NCBI GenBank assembly: GCA_934636105.1
Contig: CAKTZR010000012.1
Location: 1-64,000, forward strand
Reading direction: 5' to 3'
DNA length: 64,000 nucleotides
Source of the DNA: an uncultured Clostridia bacterium
GTDB taxonomy: Bacteria; Bacillota; Clostridia; Christensenellales; Aristaeellaceae
The notes under the pieces were generated by a model. That model searched no databases. It was not told the DNA's origin and saw only the letters and a program-made list of their open reading frames with translations. The position numbers were made by a program, and so were the translations under genes. Positions 1 through 9,152 of the stretch are shown here, piece by piece (position 1 is the first letter of the stretch; each line of letters begins with the position of its first letter).

Positions 1-60
1 AACAACCGTCAGGGAATTGTAATTGATGGTGAAGGTTCAAAGGTTATTTGCAAAGACTAA
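1..60 (+). CDS. 3' end of an unidentified protein
   Basis: The first 60 bases read as 19 codons in frame 1 and end in TAA at 58-60 (final residues VICKD). The short reading frame is open from the window edge, so it is probably the tail of a gene that begins outside. The piece is too short to assign a family, and chance openness cannot be excluded. Confidence 0.35.
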   Translation, partial: NNRQGIVIDGEGSKVICKD

Positions 61-167
61 TTTGAAAATTCCAGTTTATTGTACTCGCCCATCATATGGG
101 CTGGCAGGTATACCGGCCATTTTTCCGATGACCAGCGTGTAAAATCCGTCAAGAGAAGCATAAAAGC

Positions 168-662
168 ATGAAAATCATCGTTGCGTTCGCCTTCTATTTT
201 CTGTTTTGGGTCGTATGCTATTTAGGAACAGGCACGGACAAGAAAAATCTCATCGGACTGCGCTCTTATCCCGATGAGGTTCAAAGTTGTGTGCGAAGCG
301 ACCCTCAGCTTGGAAAAGATATCCCGAAAGCGAAATCCACCGTTTCCATTTGGCTCGGAAATCTTTTCCTTTTCACCGTTCTGTTTTCCATTTTGGGGCT
401 TGCGCTGAAGGGTGTGCTGAATTTGAACAATTATGGGTCAGCCTTTGGATACTTCCTTGCCTTTGGCGAGGGCTTGGGGTTGTTTGATCTCCTGGTGATT
501 GACCTGCTTTGGTGGCGCAACGCCAAGCGCATTCGCTTCTCCTTCCTGCCGGAGAAGCAATACTATCAAAATCCGAAAAAGCACATTGATTCGTTTTTGC
601 ACGGAATACCGCTGTTTGCCGCAATCGCCGCGCTGACGGCCCTGATTGTCACGGTGCTTTGA
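168..662 (+). CDS. Small multi-pass membrane protein, unknown function
   Basis: A 164-residue protein with four likely membrane segments: residues 1-20 (IIVAFAFYFLFWVVCYLG), about 60-82, about 90-115 and the C-terminal 146-164. Basic residues (RNAKRIR) follow the third segment. I do not recognise a family. The ribosome site ahead of the ATG is weak (GAGAAG). The gene is followed at 723-768 by a good intrinsic terminator, so it is probably transcribed alone or as the last gene of a unit starting outside the window. Base composition is slightly lower in GC than the genes to the right. Confidence 0.7.
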   Translation: MKIIVAFAFYFLFWVVCYLGTGTDKKNLIGLRSYPDEVQSCVRSDPQLGKDIPKAKSTVSIWLGNLFLFTVLFSILGLALKGVLNLNNYGSAFGYFLAFGEGLGLFDLLVIDLLWWRNAKRIRFSFLPEKQYYQNPKKHIDSFLHGIPLFAAIAALTALIVTVL

Positions 663-722
663 GCTGCACATGGGCGAAAATTCAAGGATTCAGATTTGGG
701 TTGCATAACTGCGCCACAGACA

Positions 723-768
723 AAACCGAACCCGTCCTTTCCTCTCGGAAGCGGGTTCGGATTTTTTA
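723..768 (+). terminator. Intrinsic terminator after the small membrane protein gene
   Basis: An inverted repeat (CCGAACCCG paired with CGGGTTCGG) is followed by ATTTTTTAT. The stem carries the TCCGAAC/GTTCGGA-like core that recurs in other terminators of this window. Confidence 0.8.
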
Positions 769-779
769 TACCCATCCCC

Positions 780-837
780 TTGACAATTTTCAATTTCCGC
801 ATATAATTATCCATGTTAATTATTCAAGGCAATTATT
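780..837 (+). promoter_or_regulatory. marR-MATE promoter with overlapping MarR-type operator half-sites
   Basis: A sigma-A promoter is visible: TTGACA at 780-785, 16-base spacer, TATAAT at 802-807. Three AT-rich half-sites with a regular 14-base period overlap it: ATAATTA at 803-809, TAATTAT at 817-823 and AATTATT at 831-837. Each neighbouring pair forms an inverted repeat with a 7-base centre, the geometry expected for dimeric MarR proteins. Autorepression is inferred from position. Confidence 0.7.
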
Positions 838-850
838 TGTGAGGTGCGTC

Positions 851-1306
851 ATGAAAACCAAAAGCGTCAAAGCCCTGCTGGACGCCTGCTATCAGGCCAA
901 GCGCATTCGCGAGCTGCTCCCGGCTCTGCCGGAGGGCGTGTCGCCGTCGTATATTCAATATCTGGACGTGATCGAGCATTTGGCGCTCCAGGGCGTCCGC
1001 GCGAAAGTATCCGATATCAGCGACGCACTGAATATCCCCCGCCCCGGCGTGACCCGCACGGTCAAGGACATGGTGGACGGCGGCTACCTTCAAAAAAACG
1101 CTTCCGAAACGGATGGCCGCGTCACCTATCTTGCAATCACCGAGAAGGGCGAAGCGCTTTCGAAGACCTACAACGACCTTTTCTTTTCGCAGCTCACACC
1201 GCTGCTGGCCGACGTTTCCGACGAGGACGCGGCCTGCGCGATCCGCACGATTGAAAAGCTCTACAACGTGATGGCAGAAAGGAGAATTTCCCTTGAATGC
1301 AGATAA
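851..1306 (+). CDS. MarR family transcriptional regulator
   Basis: A 151-residue winged-helix regulator. The central part (about 45-110) has the MarR layout: a helix-turn-helix with ALNIPRPGVTRTVKDMVDGGYL as recognition region and a wing around ETDGRVTYLAITEKG. The ATG at 851 is chosen because it follows GTGAGGTGCGTC and gives the normal family length; the frame is open further upstream but that stretch holds the promoter. The gene overlaps the start of the MATE exporter by 14 bases, so the two are translationally coupled. It probably represses its own operon through the half-sites at 803-837 and is released by a compound that the exporter removes; the ligand is unknown. Confidence 0.9.
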   Translation: MKTKSVKALLDACYQAKRIRELLPALPEGVSPSYIQYLDVIEHLALQGVRAKVSDISDALNIPRPGVTRTVKDMVDGGYLQKNASETDGRVTYLAITEKGEALSKTYNDLFFSQLTPLLADVSDEDAACAIRTIEKLYNVMAERRISLECR

Positions 1307-2648
1307 ATCCGATTTCACGCAGGGCAGCATTTTGAAAAAGCTTTCCCTGTTCATGCTCCCGATTCTCGGCTCGCTGATCCTGCAAGCCGCTTATGGCGCG
1401 GTTGACCTGCTGGTTGTCGGGCGCTTCGGCTCGACGGCGGGGCTTTCGGCGGTCTCGACCGGCAGCCAGATTCTGAATCTGGTGACGTTTGTCGTCACGC
1501 AGCTGGCCATGGGCGTAACCGTTCTGATTGCGCGCTACCTCGGCGAAAAAAAGCAGGAGCAGATTGGTTCCGTGCTCGGCGGCGCGGCCGTCGTGTTCGC
1601 CCTGCTGTCCGCGGGCATGTTCGTGCTGCTGGTCTTCTTCGCCCGGCCGATTTCCACGCTGATGCAGGCTCCGGCGGAAGCGCTTGAGCTGACGGTTCGC
1701 TATGTGCAGATTTGCGGCAGCGGCATTTTCTTCATCGTCGCCTATAACCTGCTCTCCGCCATTTTCAGAGGGCTGGGCGACAGTCAATCCCCGCTGATCT
1801 TTGTGCTCGTGGCCTGCGTGGTCAACATCGCGGGCGATCTGCTTCTGGTCGCCGGGCTGCACATGGATGCGGCGGGCGCGGCCATCGCCACCGTGCTGGC
1901 GCAGGCCGTCAGCGTGGTGCTGGCCGTCGTGATGCTGCTCAAAAAGAAGCGTCCGTTTTCCATCGCAAAAGCGGATTTCCGGCTCAACACGCAATGCCGA
2001 AAATTCCTCGCCATCGGTCTGCCGCTGGCCCTGCAGGAGTTTTTGACACAGGTTTCCTTTCTGGCGCTCTGCGCGTTCGTCAACCGTCTGGGACTGACCG
2101 CCTCCTCCGGATACGGTGTGGCGAGCAAAATCGTGAATTTCGCGATGCTGATTCCCAGCGCGCTGATGCAGTCCATGGCCTCCTTCGTCGCGCAGAACGT
2201 GGGTGCGGGCAACCCCAGGCGCGCCAAGAAGTCCATGATGACGGGCATTGGCATCGGCCTGGTCTTCGGCTGCGCCGTGTTTGCGCTCGTCTGGTTCAAG
2301 GGCGACGTGCTTGCGGGCGTTTTCTCGCCGGATGCAGAAGTCGTGCAGAAGGGCTTTGAATATCTGAAAGGCTTCGCGCCGGAAACCATCGTGACGGCGG
2401 TTCTGTTCAGCATGGTCGGTTATTTCAACGGCAACAACCAAACGCTCTGGGTCATGCTCCAGGGGCTGATTCAAACGCTGCTGGTTCGCCTGCCGTTTGC
2501 CTATTTCATGAGCATCCAGCCGAACGCCAGCCTGACGAAAATCGGTCTGGCCGCGCCGGTTTCCACCGCGGTGGGCATTGTGCTCAACGTCGCGTTCTAT
2601 CTGCATTGGAATCGAAAAGAGCAAAGGGCCGCAAGCCAAATCGCATAA
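1293..2648 (+). CDS. MATE family multidrug/cation exporter
   Basis: A 451-residue membrane protein with about 12 transmembrane helices in two homologous halves (near 10-215 and 230-445), the MATE fold. It would export drugs or metabolites in exchange for Na+ or H+. Typical stretches are the N-terminal LFMLPILGSLILQAAYGAVD and a matching start of the second half near residue 235 (FLAIGLPLALQEFLTQVSF). The start is a TTG at 1293 with AAAGGAGA eight bases upstream; it lies inside the 3' end of marR. An intrinsic terminator follows. Substrate cannot be told from sequence; the MarR neighbour suggests inducible detoxification. Confidence 0.92.
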   Translation: MNADKSDFTQGSILKKLSLFMLPILGSLILQAAYGAVDLLVVGRFGSTAGLSAVSTGSQILNLVTFVVTQLAMGVTVLIARYLGEKKQEQIGSVLGGAAVVFALLSAGMFVLLVFFARPISTLMQAPAEALELTVRYVQICGSGIFFIVAYNLLSAIFRGLGDSQSPLIFVLVACVVNIAGDLLLVAGLHMDAAGAAIATVLAQAVSVVLAVVMLLKKKRPFSIAKADFRLNTQCRKFLAIGLPLALQEFLTQVSFLALCAFVNRLGLTASSGYGVASKIVNFAMLIPSALMQSMASFVAQNVGAGNPRRAKKSMMTGIGIGLVFGCAVFALVWFKGDVLAGVFSPDAEVVQKGFEYLKGFAPETIVTAVLFSMVGYFNGNNQTLWVMLQGLIQTLLVRLPFAYFMSIQPNASLTKIGLAAPVSTAVGIVLNVAFYLHWNRKEQRAASQIA

Positions 2649-2655
2649 GCAGACA

Positions 2656-2707
2656 AAAATCCGAACCTGACTTCCATGAATTTGGAAAGGTTCGGATTTT
2701 ATTTTTG
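2656..2707. terminator. Bidirectional intrinsic terminator
   Basis: AAAATCCGAACCT (2656-2668) pairs with AGGTTCGGATTTT (2688-2700). T-rich runs flank both sides, so it can end the MATE operon on the plus strand and the convergent lipoprotein gene on the minus strand. It shares the TCCGAAC/GTTCGGA core with other terminators here. Confidence 0.8.
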
Positions 2708-2757
2708 GGTCTTCTCTCCGGCGGCATCGCCCCGCCGGCTGACGCATTGCCGCCTGC

Positions 2758-3288
2758 TTACCTGCCGACGATGCGATCCCACAGGTCGCCGAAATCATCC
2801 GCCAGCTCGTCCAGCCCGGTCACGTTGGCGACGCGCTCGCCAAGGCCTTTGATTTGGCCGTAGAGCGTGTCGTCGTCCGTGATTTCCACGTCCTTCAGGC
2901 CGTCGTCCACCTTCTGCACAGTCTCGGTGATCTGCTGCTTCATGCGGTCGTCCAGCCCGGCGTTATACTGCGCGTCAAACTTGACGGCGACCAGCGCGCG
3001 GTCGTCGTTCACCACAACCTGCGCTTCGTCGATCTCGCTGATCTGCTGCACGGCCTGCGCAATCTTTTCGGCCAGCTGCCCCGCCTGTGCGGGCGTCATC
3101 GCTTCCATCGTCGCGGCAGGCGCGGGTTCGGTTGTCGCTTCCGCCGTCGCCATCGGGGAGTTGGTTGGCGCGGTTGTCGCAGCCATGGGGGACGCGGTCG
3201 GGGCTGTGCTCATCGTATTGGCAGAGCAGCCGACCATCACCACGCTGGCGGCCAGCATGCACATCAGCGTCAAAAACCATTTTTTCAC
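2758..3288 (-). CDS. YhcN/YlaJ family sporulation lipoprotein
   Basis: A 176-residue lipoprotein: signal peptide 1-20 ending in the lipobox VMVGC (Cys21), a Thr/Ala/Pro-rich linker (about 22-62), then a YhcN/YlaJ-like domain. Within the domain, IDEAQVVVNDDRALVAVKFD and the following charged helix match the alternating pattern of this spore-coat/cortex-associated family; the Bacillus members are found in spore membranes and affect germination. Start ATG at 3288 follows a GGAGG (read on the minus strand). It stands alone between the MATE terminator and the kinase gene. Family assignment rests on recognition of pattern, not on a search. Confidence 0.75.
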   Translation of the reverse strand: MKKWFLTLMCMLAASVVMVGCSANTMSTAPTASPMAATTAPTNSPMATAEATTEPAPAATMEAMTPAQAGQLAEKIAQAVQQISEIDEAQVVVNDDRALVAVKFDAQYNAGLDDRMKQQITETVQKVDDGLKDVEITDDDTLYGQIKGLGERVANVTGLDELADDFGDLWDRIVGR

Positions 3289-3332
3289 TTGATTCGCCTC
3301 CTTGCCGCTATTGTGGGCAGGGCGGCGCGGGG

Positions 3333-4814
3333 TTATTCATCGTAAAACGTGCATCCGCCGATAAATTCGCGCAGGATGGAGGTCGGCGGAATTTCGCTCT
3401 CGTCGCCGCAATCCTTGAAGTAGTTGAGGAACTTGACCAGCCGCCGCGAGCGCGTGTAGTACGGGCTGTCCTTCGGGATGGATTTGAGCATCGGATAGGC
3501 GTATTTTTTCAGCACCGCGATTTCATACAGCAGCGACGAATTGAACATCACATCCGCCTTTTCCTGATAGGGGAAGATGTATTTCTCCTCCCCCGCGCGC
3601 ACGCTGTCCCACATCGCCATGGTTGCGGTCACGTCGGTGTGGCGGGTTCGCGCGTCGCGCACCATGCGCCGCAGCAGGCGCACATCCGTCGTGCGGATGC
3701 GGTTGTGGCCGTCCAGATTGAGCTGGGTCAGTGCGCTGACATAGACGCGGTATTTCAGCTCGCTGGGGATTTCCTCGCTGAGCGCGCTGTTCAGGCCGTG
3801 AATGCCCTCCACGACGAGCACCTGATCCTCGTCCACCTTGAGCCGCACGCCCTGTTCCAGCCGGTTCCTCGTCTTGAAAGAATAGAGCGGCAGCTCGACC
3901 TCGCGCCCGGCCAGCAGCTCGACCAGCTGATCGTTGAACAGCGGCACGTCGATGGATTCCAGGCATTCCAGATCGGGCTTTCCGTCCGCGCCGAGGGGAA
4001 TATCCTCGCGGTTTTTATAGTAGTTATCCAGCGAAATGGCCAGCGGGCGCTTGCCGCTGACGCGAAGCTGCACGCTCAGGCGGTTGGCGAAGGTCGTCTT
4101 GCCGCTGGAACTCGGCCCGGCGATGAACACAACCCGCGCGCCGTTGGCGACAATGCGCTCGGCAATCTGCGCGACGGCGCGCTCCTGCATCGCTTCGCTG
4201 ACGCGGATGAACGCGCGTGCTTCGCCCTTGGCGATGATGTCGTTCAGGTCGGCGGCGTTTTCGCATTGCAGAATCTTCGAGCAGGCGTTCGCCTCGACAT
4301 ACGTGCGCATGAGCTTCGGCCGCTCGACAAACGGCGCGGGCGAGCCGGAGAGGTCTTCATCCGGTAGCAGCAGCACCAGGCCGGGATAATAAAACCGCAG
4401 GGCAAAGGACGCAACTTCGCCCGTCGATTGCACCATGTCGCCGTAAAAATACTCGCTCAAGCCGTCGCAGGTATACACATCGAAATAATCAAACGGACGA
4501 TAAGCCAGCAGGCGCACGGTGTCCTCCTGCCCCTGCGCGCGGAAGTATTCGACCGCCTGCTCGCGCGTCCAGCGGGATTTGACAATCGGCAGGTTTGCGC
4601 GGGCAATCTCGTGCATGCGCGCCTCGATTCTGCGCACCAGCGACGCGGTGAGCGACACGCCGCTCACGTTCAGATAAATGCCGCGGCCGATGCTGTGTTC
4701 AAAGCGCGCCCTCGCGCCCGGCGCAATATCCCGCAGGGCCAGCAGCAGAAGCAGCCTTGCGCTTCGCTCATAAATGCGGCGGTCTTCTTCATTTTTTCCG
4801 TTCAGACGGTTCAT
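3333..4814 (-). CDS. Uridine kinase-like nucleoside kinase with N-terminal ThrRS-like domain
   Basis: A 493-residue protein. The N-terminal 240 residues resemble the TGS/second additional domain region of threonyl-tRNA synthetase (HEIARANLPIVKSRWTREQAVEYF is the typical piece). A P-loop kinase of the uridine kinase/phosphoribulokinase family follows, with Walker A GPSSSGKTTFANRL, SLDNYYKN and DQVLVVEGIHGLN. This fused architecture is common in Clostridia and usually annotated nucleoside kinase; its exact substrate is not settled. The ATG at 4814 is preferred over the farther one because GGAGGAAGCAT lies directly in front. A TTGCGA-18-TACAAT promoter lies at 4870-4899. Confidence 0.9.
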   Translation of the reverse strand: MNRLNGKNEEDRRIYERSARLLLLLALRDIAPGARARFEHSIGRGIYLNVSGVSLTASLVRRIEARMHEIARANLPIVKSRWTREQAVEYFRAQGQEDTVRLLAYRPFDYFDVYTCDGLSEYFYGDMVQSTGEVASFALRFYYPGLVLLLPDEDLSGSPAPFVERPKLMRTYVEANACSKILQCENAADLNDIIAKGEARAFIRVSEAMQERAVAQIAERIVANGARVVFIAGPSSSGKTTFANRLSVQLRVSGKRPLAISLDNYYKNREDIPLGADGKPDLECLESIDVPLFNDQLVELLAGREVELPLYSFKTRNRLEQGVRLKVDEDQVLVVEGIHGLNSALSEEIPSELKYRVYVSALTQLNLDGHNRIRTTDVRLLRRMVRDARTRHTDVTATMAMWDSVRAGEEKYIFPYQEKADVMFNSSLLYEIAVLKKYAYPMLKSIPKDSPYYTRSRRLVKFLNYFKDCGDESEIPPTSILREFIGGCTFYDE

Positions 4815-4833
4815 ATGCTTCCTCCTTATCGAT

Positions 4834-4860
4834 AACGCGCAAAAGAAGCGCGGTTTTTTT
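4834..4860 (+). terminator. Terminator-like hairpin in the kinase leader
   Basis: AACGCGC and GCGCGGTT can pair (one bulge) and are followed on the plus strand by seven T. No plus-strand gene ends here; it lies in the 5' leader of the minus-strand kinase gene. It may stop readthrough toward the liv operon or may simply be a leader hairpin. Confidence 0.35.
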
Positions 4861-4869
4861 GTATCTTTT

Positions 4870-4899
4870 ATTGTAGCATGCTTCCTCACGCTTTCGCAA
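4870..4899 (-). promoter_or_regulatory. Promoter of the nucleoside kinase gene
   Basis: On the minus strand TTGCGA (4894-4899), 18-base spacer, TACAAT (4870-4875). It lies about 55 bases upstream of the chosen start. Confidence 0.55.
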
Positions 4900-5047
4900 C
4901 GGTTTTCTTTTCTCGGTCAGAGTGCATATCAAAACGCGCGTTTGGCGGTCAATTCTTTGTTTCATGCAGTTTTTGTCCGTTTTTAGTTTAAATTCTTACA
5001 AATTCATTTGCGTTAGAATTTTGTTTATTCAAAAAATTCATTTTCAC

Positions 5048-5076
5048 TTGATTTTCGGTTTGAAAGTGCGTATAAT
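5048..5076 (+). promoter_or_regulatory. Promoter of the liv operon
   Basis: TTGATT (5048-5053), 17-base spacer, TATAAT (5071-5076), about 55 bases ahead of the binding-protein start. Confidence 0.75.
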
Positions 5077-5129
5077 ACGGCCATGTTGTGAAGCAAACCT
5101 TCACCAAGCAAAACCGAGGAGGGATTTCG

Positions 5130-6248
5130 ATGAAGAAGATGACAGCCCTGTTGCTTTCCGCCGCTCTGCTCTGCCCCACGCTGGCGCTTGCGGAGGATAC
5201 CGTGAAAATCGGCATTTTTGAGCCGATGACCGGCGCGACCGCCGCAGGCGGCTCGATGGAAAAGGAAGGCTTTGATCTGGCAAACGAATTGTATCCCGAC
5301 GTGCTGGGCAAAAAAATCGAGCTGGTTTACGGCGACAACAAGTCCGACCGCGCCGAGGCGACGCTGGCCGCGCAGTCTCTGGTGGACAAGGACGTGGTTG
5401 CGGTGCTGGGGTCTTATTCCTCCGGCCTGTCGATGGCAGGCGGCGAGGTCTTTGCCGAAAGCGAAATTCCGGCGCTGACCGCGACGGCCACCAACCCGAC
5501 GGTGACGCTGGACTGCGAATGGTACGCCCGCATCTGCTTCATCGATCCGTTCCAGGGCACGATGCTCGCGCGTTATGCCGTGAAGAACGATTACAAGAAA
5601 ATCGCAATCATGCGTGAGAAAGACAGCGAATACGCCGTCGGTCTGGTGAAGTATTTCCAGGACGAAATCGCGGCGCACGACGGTTTTGAAGTCGTCGAGC
5701 TGTGCGACTTCATGAACAAGGACGAAGATTTCTCCGCGCTGCTGGGCGCTGTGCTGGCCAAGTCGCCGGATGTGATTTTCACCTCCGTCTCCTACGCGGA
5801 CAAGGCCGCGCAGATCATGAAGCAGGCGCGCGCGCTGGGCTATGAGGGCGCGTTCTTCGGCGGCGACACGCTCGACGCGCCGGAGCTGTTCTCCATCGCG
5901 GGCGACGCGGCGGTCGGCGCGGTCTTCACCACATTCTATGATGCGGCGCAGCCCGCGACCGAAAAGACCAGCGAGTTTTTGGATACGTACCGCGCGAAGT
6001 ACGGCAAGGAGCCTGCGGCCCCGACCGTCATGGCCTACGACGCGTATCTGACCATGCGCAACGCGATTGAGACCGCGGGCACGACCGACGCGGAAGCGGT
6101 TCGCGACGCGCTGTTTGCGACCGACGGCTTTGTGGGCGCGGCGGGCACGATCACGCTGGATGAAAACCACGATGCGGTCCGCCCAGTGGTCTTCAAAATC
6201 GTCGAAGCGGACGGCTCCACGGCCTTCAACGACATGATCGAGCCTTAA
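5130..6248 (+). CDS. Liv-type ABC transporter substrate-binding protein
   Basis: A 372-residue periplasmic-binding-fold protein of the branched-chain amino acid/amide (LivJ/K, HAAT) family. Residues 1-22 form a signal peptide ending LALA-ED, a type I signal peptidase site; there is no lipobox cysteine at the expected place. The mature start DTVKIGIFEPMTGATAAGG and later YGDNKSDRAEATLAAQSLV and VLGSYSSG are typical of this family. Start ATG at 5130 has GAGGAGGGATTTCG in front. First gene of a five-gene importer operon (SBP-H-M-G-F). Substrate may be a branched-chain amino acid, amide, urea or, given the NUP-family gene just downstream, a purine; sequence alone does not decide. Confidence 0.9.
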   Translation: MKKMTALLLSAALLCPTLALAEDTVKIGIFEPMTGATAAGGSMEKEGFDLANELYPDVLGKKIELVYGDNKSDRAEATLAAQSLVDKDVVAVLGSYSSGLSMAGGEVFAESEIPALTATATNPTVTLDCEWYARICFIDPFQGTMLARYAVKNDYKKIAIMREKDSEYAVGLVKYFQDEIAAHDGFEVVELCDFMNKDEDFSALLGAVLAKSPDVIFTSVSYADKAAQIMKQARALGYEGAFFGGDTLDAPELFSIAGDAAVGAVFTTFYDAAQPATEKTSEFLDTYRAKYGKEPAAPTVMAYDAYLTMRNAIETAGTTDAEAVRDALFATDGFVGAAGTITLDENHDAVRPVVFKIVEADGSTAFNDMIEP

Positions 6249-6347
6249 TGGCCTAAGGCCATATGTACCTCCGCCCATGTTTGCCGCATATTGACGCTTG
6301 GTCACACGTGAGCGAACCGGGCAGGTCATGCAACAGTTAAGCCTTTC

Positions 6348-6377
6348 AATCTTCCTCTCCCGCAGGGGAGGAAGATT
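6348..6377 (+). other. Intergenic hairpin between binding protein and permease genes
   Basis: AATCTTCCTCTCCC and GGGGAGGAAGATT pair over 13 bases with one bulge and a short loop. No T-run follows. Such stems commonly protect the 3' end of the upstream message and keep binding protein in excess over permease; that role is inferred. A comparable stem lies in the same position of the second ABC operon (13425-13465). Confidence 0.55.
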
Positions 6378-6417
6378 CTTGTTTATCTCAAAAGAAATCC
6401 GAAGGGGGATACCGCGC

Positions 6418-7314
6418 ATGTTTGACGCAACCCGACTGCTGCAAACGCTCACGGACGCGTTGAGCCTTGGCAGCCTGTATGCGCTCATCGCCATCGGCTA
6501 CACGATGGTCTACGGCGTTCTGCGCCTGATTAACTTTGCGCATGGCGAAATCTTCATGATTGCCATGTACATCGTCTTCTACGGCATTTCGATGTTCTCC
6601 CTGCCGTGGTATGTGACCTTTGCCGTCACGATTCTGGTCACGGCGCTGCTGGGCACGCTCGCCGAGCGGCTGGCCTATCGCCCGCTGCGCAATGCTCCGC
6701 GCATTTCGATTTTGATTTCGGCCATCGGCGTGTCGTATTTTCTGCAAAACCTGGCAACGGTGCTCTTTGGCGGCCGCCCGCTGACCTTTCCGCAGATTCC
6801 GCTGTTCACGGATGTGCTCGTCATCGGCGACGTGTATTTCCAGCGCCTATCGCTGATTGTGCCGGTCATCGCGGCGGTGCTGCTGCTTTTGCTGCTGGTT
6901 TTAATCAAGCACACGAAAACCGGTCTGGCGATGCGCGCCGTCTCCCGCGACTATGACGCGGCCAGCCTGATGGGCATCGATTTGAACCGCACCATCGCCA
7001 TCACCTTTTTCATCGGCTCGGCGCTGGCGGGCGTGGGCGCGATCATGTGGGGCATGAAATACACGCGCATCAGCCCGACCATCGGCGCGATGCCGGGCAT
7101 CAAATGCTTCATCGCGGCGGTGCTGGGCGGCATTGGCAACACGGCGGGCGCGGTGCTCGGCGGCCTGCTGATCGGGTTCATCGAAATCGTCATTGTCGCG
7201 CTGTTTCCGGCGCTCTCCGGCTATCGCGACGCGTTCGCGTTTGTGGTGCTGATTCTCGTGCTGCTCGTCAAACCGACCGGCCTGCTGGGCGAAAAAACAA
7301 CGGAGAAGGTGTAA
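6418..7314 (+). CDS. livH: Liv-type ABC transporter permease (LivH)
   Basis: A 298-residue inner membrane permease with about eight helices. The stretch GSLYALIAIGYTMVYGVLRLINFAHGE near residues 17-43 is the LivH hallmark, and a conserved cytoplasmic loop near residues 175-200 (TKTGLAMRAVSRDYDAASLMGI) contacts the ATPase. The ATG at 6418 follows GAAGGGGGATACCGCGC; longer frames upstream run through the intergenic hairpin and lack a signal. It pairs with LivM, four bases downstream, to form the channel of the importer. Confidence 0.93.
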   Translation: MFDATRLLQTLTDALSLGSLYALIAIGYTMVYGVLRLINFAHGEIFMIAMYIVFYGISMFSLPWYVTFAVTILVTALLGTLAERLAYRPLRNAPRISILISAIGVSYFLQNLATVLFGGRPLTFPQIPLFTDVLVIGDVYFQRLSLIVPVIAAVLLLLLLVLIKHTKTGLAMRAVSRDYDAASLMGIDLNRTIAITFFIGSALAGVGAIMWGMKYTRISPTIGAMPGIKCFIAAVLGGIGNTAGAVLGGLLIGFIEIVIVALFPALSGYRDAFAFVVLILVLLVKPTGLLGEKTTEKV

Positions 7315-7317
7315 GCG

Positions 7318-8391
7318 ATGACCAAAGTGAAAAAAAGTTCGATCCTCCTCACCTGCCTGCTGCTGGCGCTGCTGTGCGGCCTGCTGTTTTACATCGACGG
7401 CAACGCCAGCAAATACATCATCCGCATCACCCGGCTGTGCGCCATCAACATTGTGCTCGCGCTGTCGATGAATCTGGTCAACGGCTTCACGGGCATTTTC
7501 TCCCTCGGCCACGCAGGCTTCATGGCCATCGGCGCGTACACCGTCGCGCTGCTGACCATTCCCGTCGCCAAAAAAGAGACCATTTTCATGCTGGAGCCGC
7601 TCATTGCCCCGCTGAACACGCTGACGCTGCCCTTCGGCGCGGCGCTCATCATCGGCGGCCTGCTGGCGGCGGCGCTGGCCTTCCTCATCGGCCTGCCCTG
7701 CCTGCGGCTTCGCGGCGACTATCTGGCTATCGCGACGCTCGGCTTTTCGGAAATCATCCGCATCGTCATCACCAACGCGCAGAGCCTGACCAACGGCGCG
7801 CAGGGGCTGAAATCCATCCCCTCAACGGCCAACATCTGGTGGTGTTACGGCGTGGCGCTGGCGACCATCGTCTTCATCGCCCTGCTGATTTCCTCCAGCT
7901 ACGGTCGCGCGTTCAAGGCCATCCGCGAGGATGAAATCGCCGCGGAATCGATGGGCGTGTCGCTGCTGCGCCACAAGATGCTCTCGTTCATGCTCAGCGC
8001 GTTTCTGGCAGCGGTCGGCGGCGGCCTGTTCGCCAGCTACATCGGCACCATCGGCCCGGACGTGTTCCAGGTTTCCCGCACGTATGATATCCTGATGATC
8101 GTCGTCATGGGCGGCATGGGTTCCATCTCCGGTTCAGTGCTCGCGGCGTTCATCGTCACCATCGGGCAGGAGTGGCTGCGCGTGCTGGATGGTCCGCTGC
8201 CCTTCCTCCCTTTCTGGCCGGAAAGCGGCGTTTCCGGCATGCGCATGGTCGTTTTCTCGATCCTGCTTCTGATCGTCATTCTGTTTTTCCGCAACGGCCT
8301 GTTCGGCCACAACGAGGTCACATGGAGCTCCATCGGCAAACGCTTAAAAACTCTCAGCGGCCACGGCAGGGAGGTGAGCAGACATGAATAA
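7318..8391 (+). CDS. livM: Liv-type ABC transporter permease (LivM)
   Basis: A 357-residue permease with about ten helices. The family motif NLVNGFTGIFSLGHAGFMAIGAY begins near residue 57, and the coupling loop GRAFKAIREDEIAAESMGV is at about 200. It starts three bases after livH stops, with the GGAG signal inside the livH end, and overlaps the livG start by eight bases. Partner of LivH in the membrane channel. Confidence 0.93.
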   Translation: MTKVKKSSILLTCLLLALLCGLLFYIDGNASKYIIRITRLCAINIVLALSMNLVNGFTGIFSLGHAGFMAIGAYTVALLTIPVAKKETIFMLEPLIAPLNTLTLPFGAALIIGGLLAAALAFLIGLPCLRLRGDYLAIATLGFSEIIRIVITNAQSLTNGAQGLKSIPSTANIWWCYGVALATIVFIALLISSSYGRAFKAIREDEIAAESMGVSLLRHKMLSFMLSAFLAAVGGGLFASYIGTIGPDVFQVSRTYDILMIVVMGGMGSISGSVLAAFIVTIGQEWLRVLDGPLPFLPFWPESGVSGMRMVVFSILLLIVILFFRNGLFGHNEVTWSSIGKRLKTLSGHGREVSRHE

Positions 8392-9152
8392 GCGCGTGCT
8401 GGAAGTCACCCACGCCACAATGCGCTTCGGCGGCCTTATCGCCGTCAGCGATTTGAGCATGCACATCGACAGTCAGGAGATCGTCGCGCTCATCGGCCCG
8501 AACGGCGCAGGCAAGACCACCGCTTTCAACATGATTACCGGCGTTTACACCCCCACGGAAGGCAGCGTCATTTTGCAGGGGCGCAGCATCACCGGCATGC
8601 GCCCGGACCGCATCGCCAGCGCAGGCATTGCGCGCACGTTCCAGAACATCCGCCTGTTCAAGGCGCTGACGGTGCTGGACAACGTGCTGATTGCCCAGCA
8701 CGTGCGGCTGACTTCCTCGTGGCTGGGCGCGGTGCTTCGCTCCCCTCGCTATCGCAAGGAGGAAGCGCGCGCCTATGAACGCGCCAAGGAACTGCTGACC
8801 TACATGGGTCTGTGGGAGGTGCGCGATGAAATTTCCAGCAGCCTGCCCTACGGCATGCAGCGCAAGCTGGAAATCGCCCGCGCGCTGGCGACACAGCCGA
8901 CGCTCCTGCTGCTGGACGAACCTGCTGCGGGCATGAACCCCGCTGAATCCGCCGAGCTGACGGAACTGATCCGCGGCATTCGCGACCGCTACCACCTGAC
9001 CGTGCTGCTCATCGAGCATCACATGGACGTGGTGATGGATATTTCCGACCGCATTTACGTGCTCAACTACGGCGGGCTGATTGCCGAGGGCACGCCTGCG
9101 GAGATTCAGCAGAACGACGACGTGATCCGCGCCTATCTGGGAGGTGACGACG

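Noticed and set aside
4815..5129. Riboswitch before the liv operon
   Set aside because: The predicted transcription start leaves only about 50 bases of leader, too short for a known aptamer, and no conserved core was recognised.
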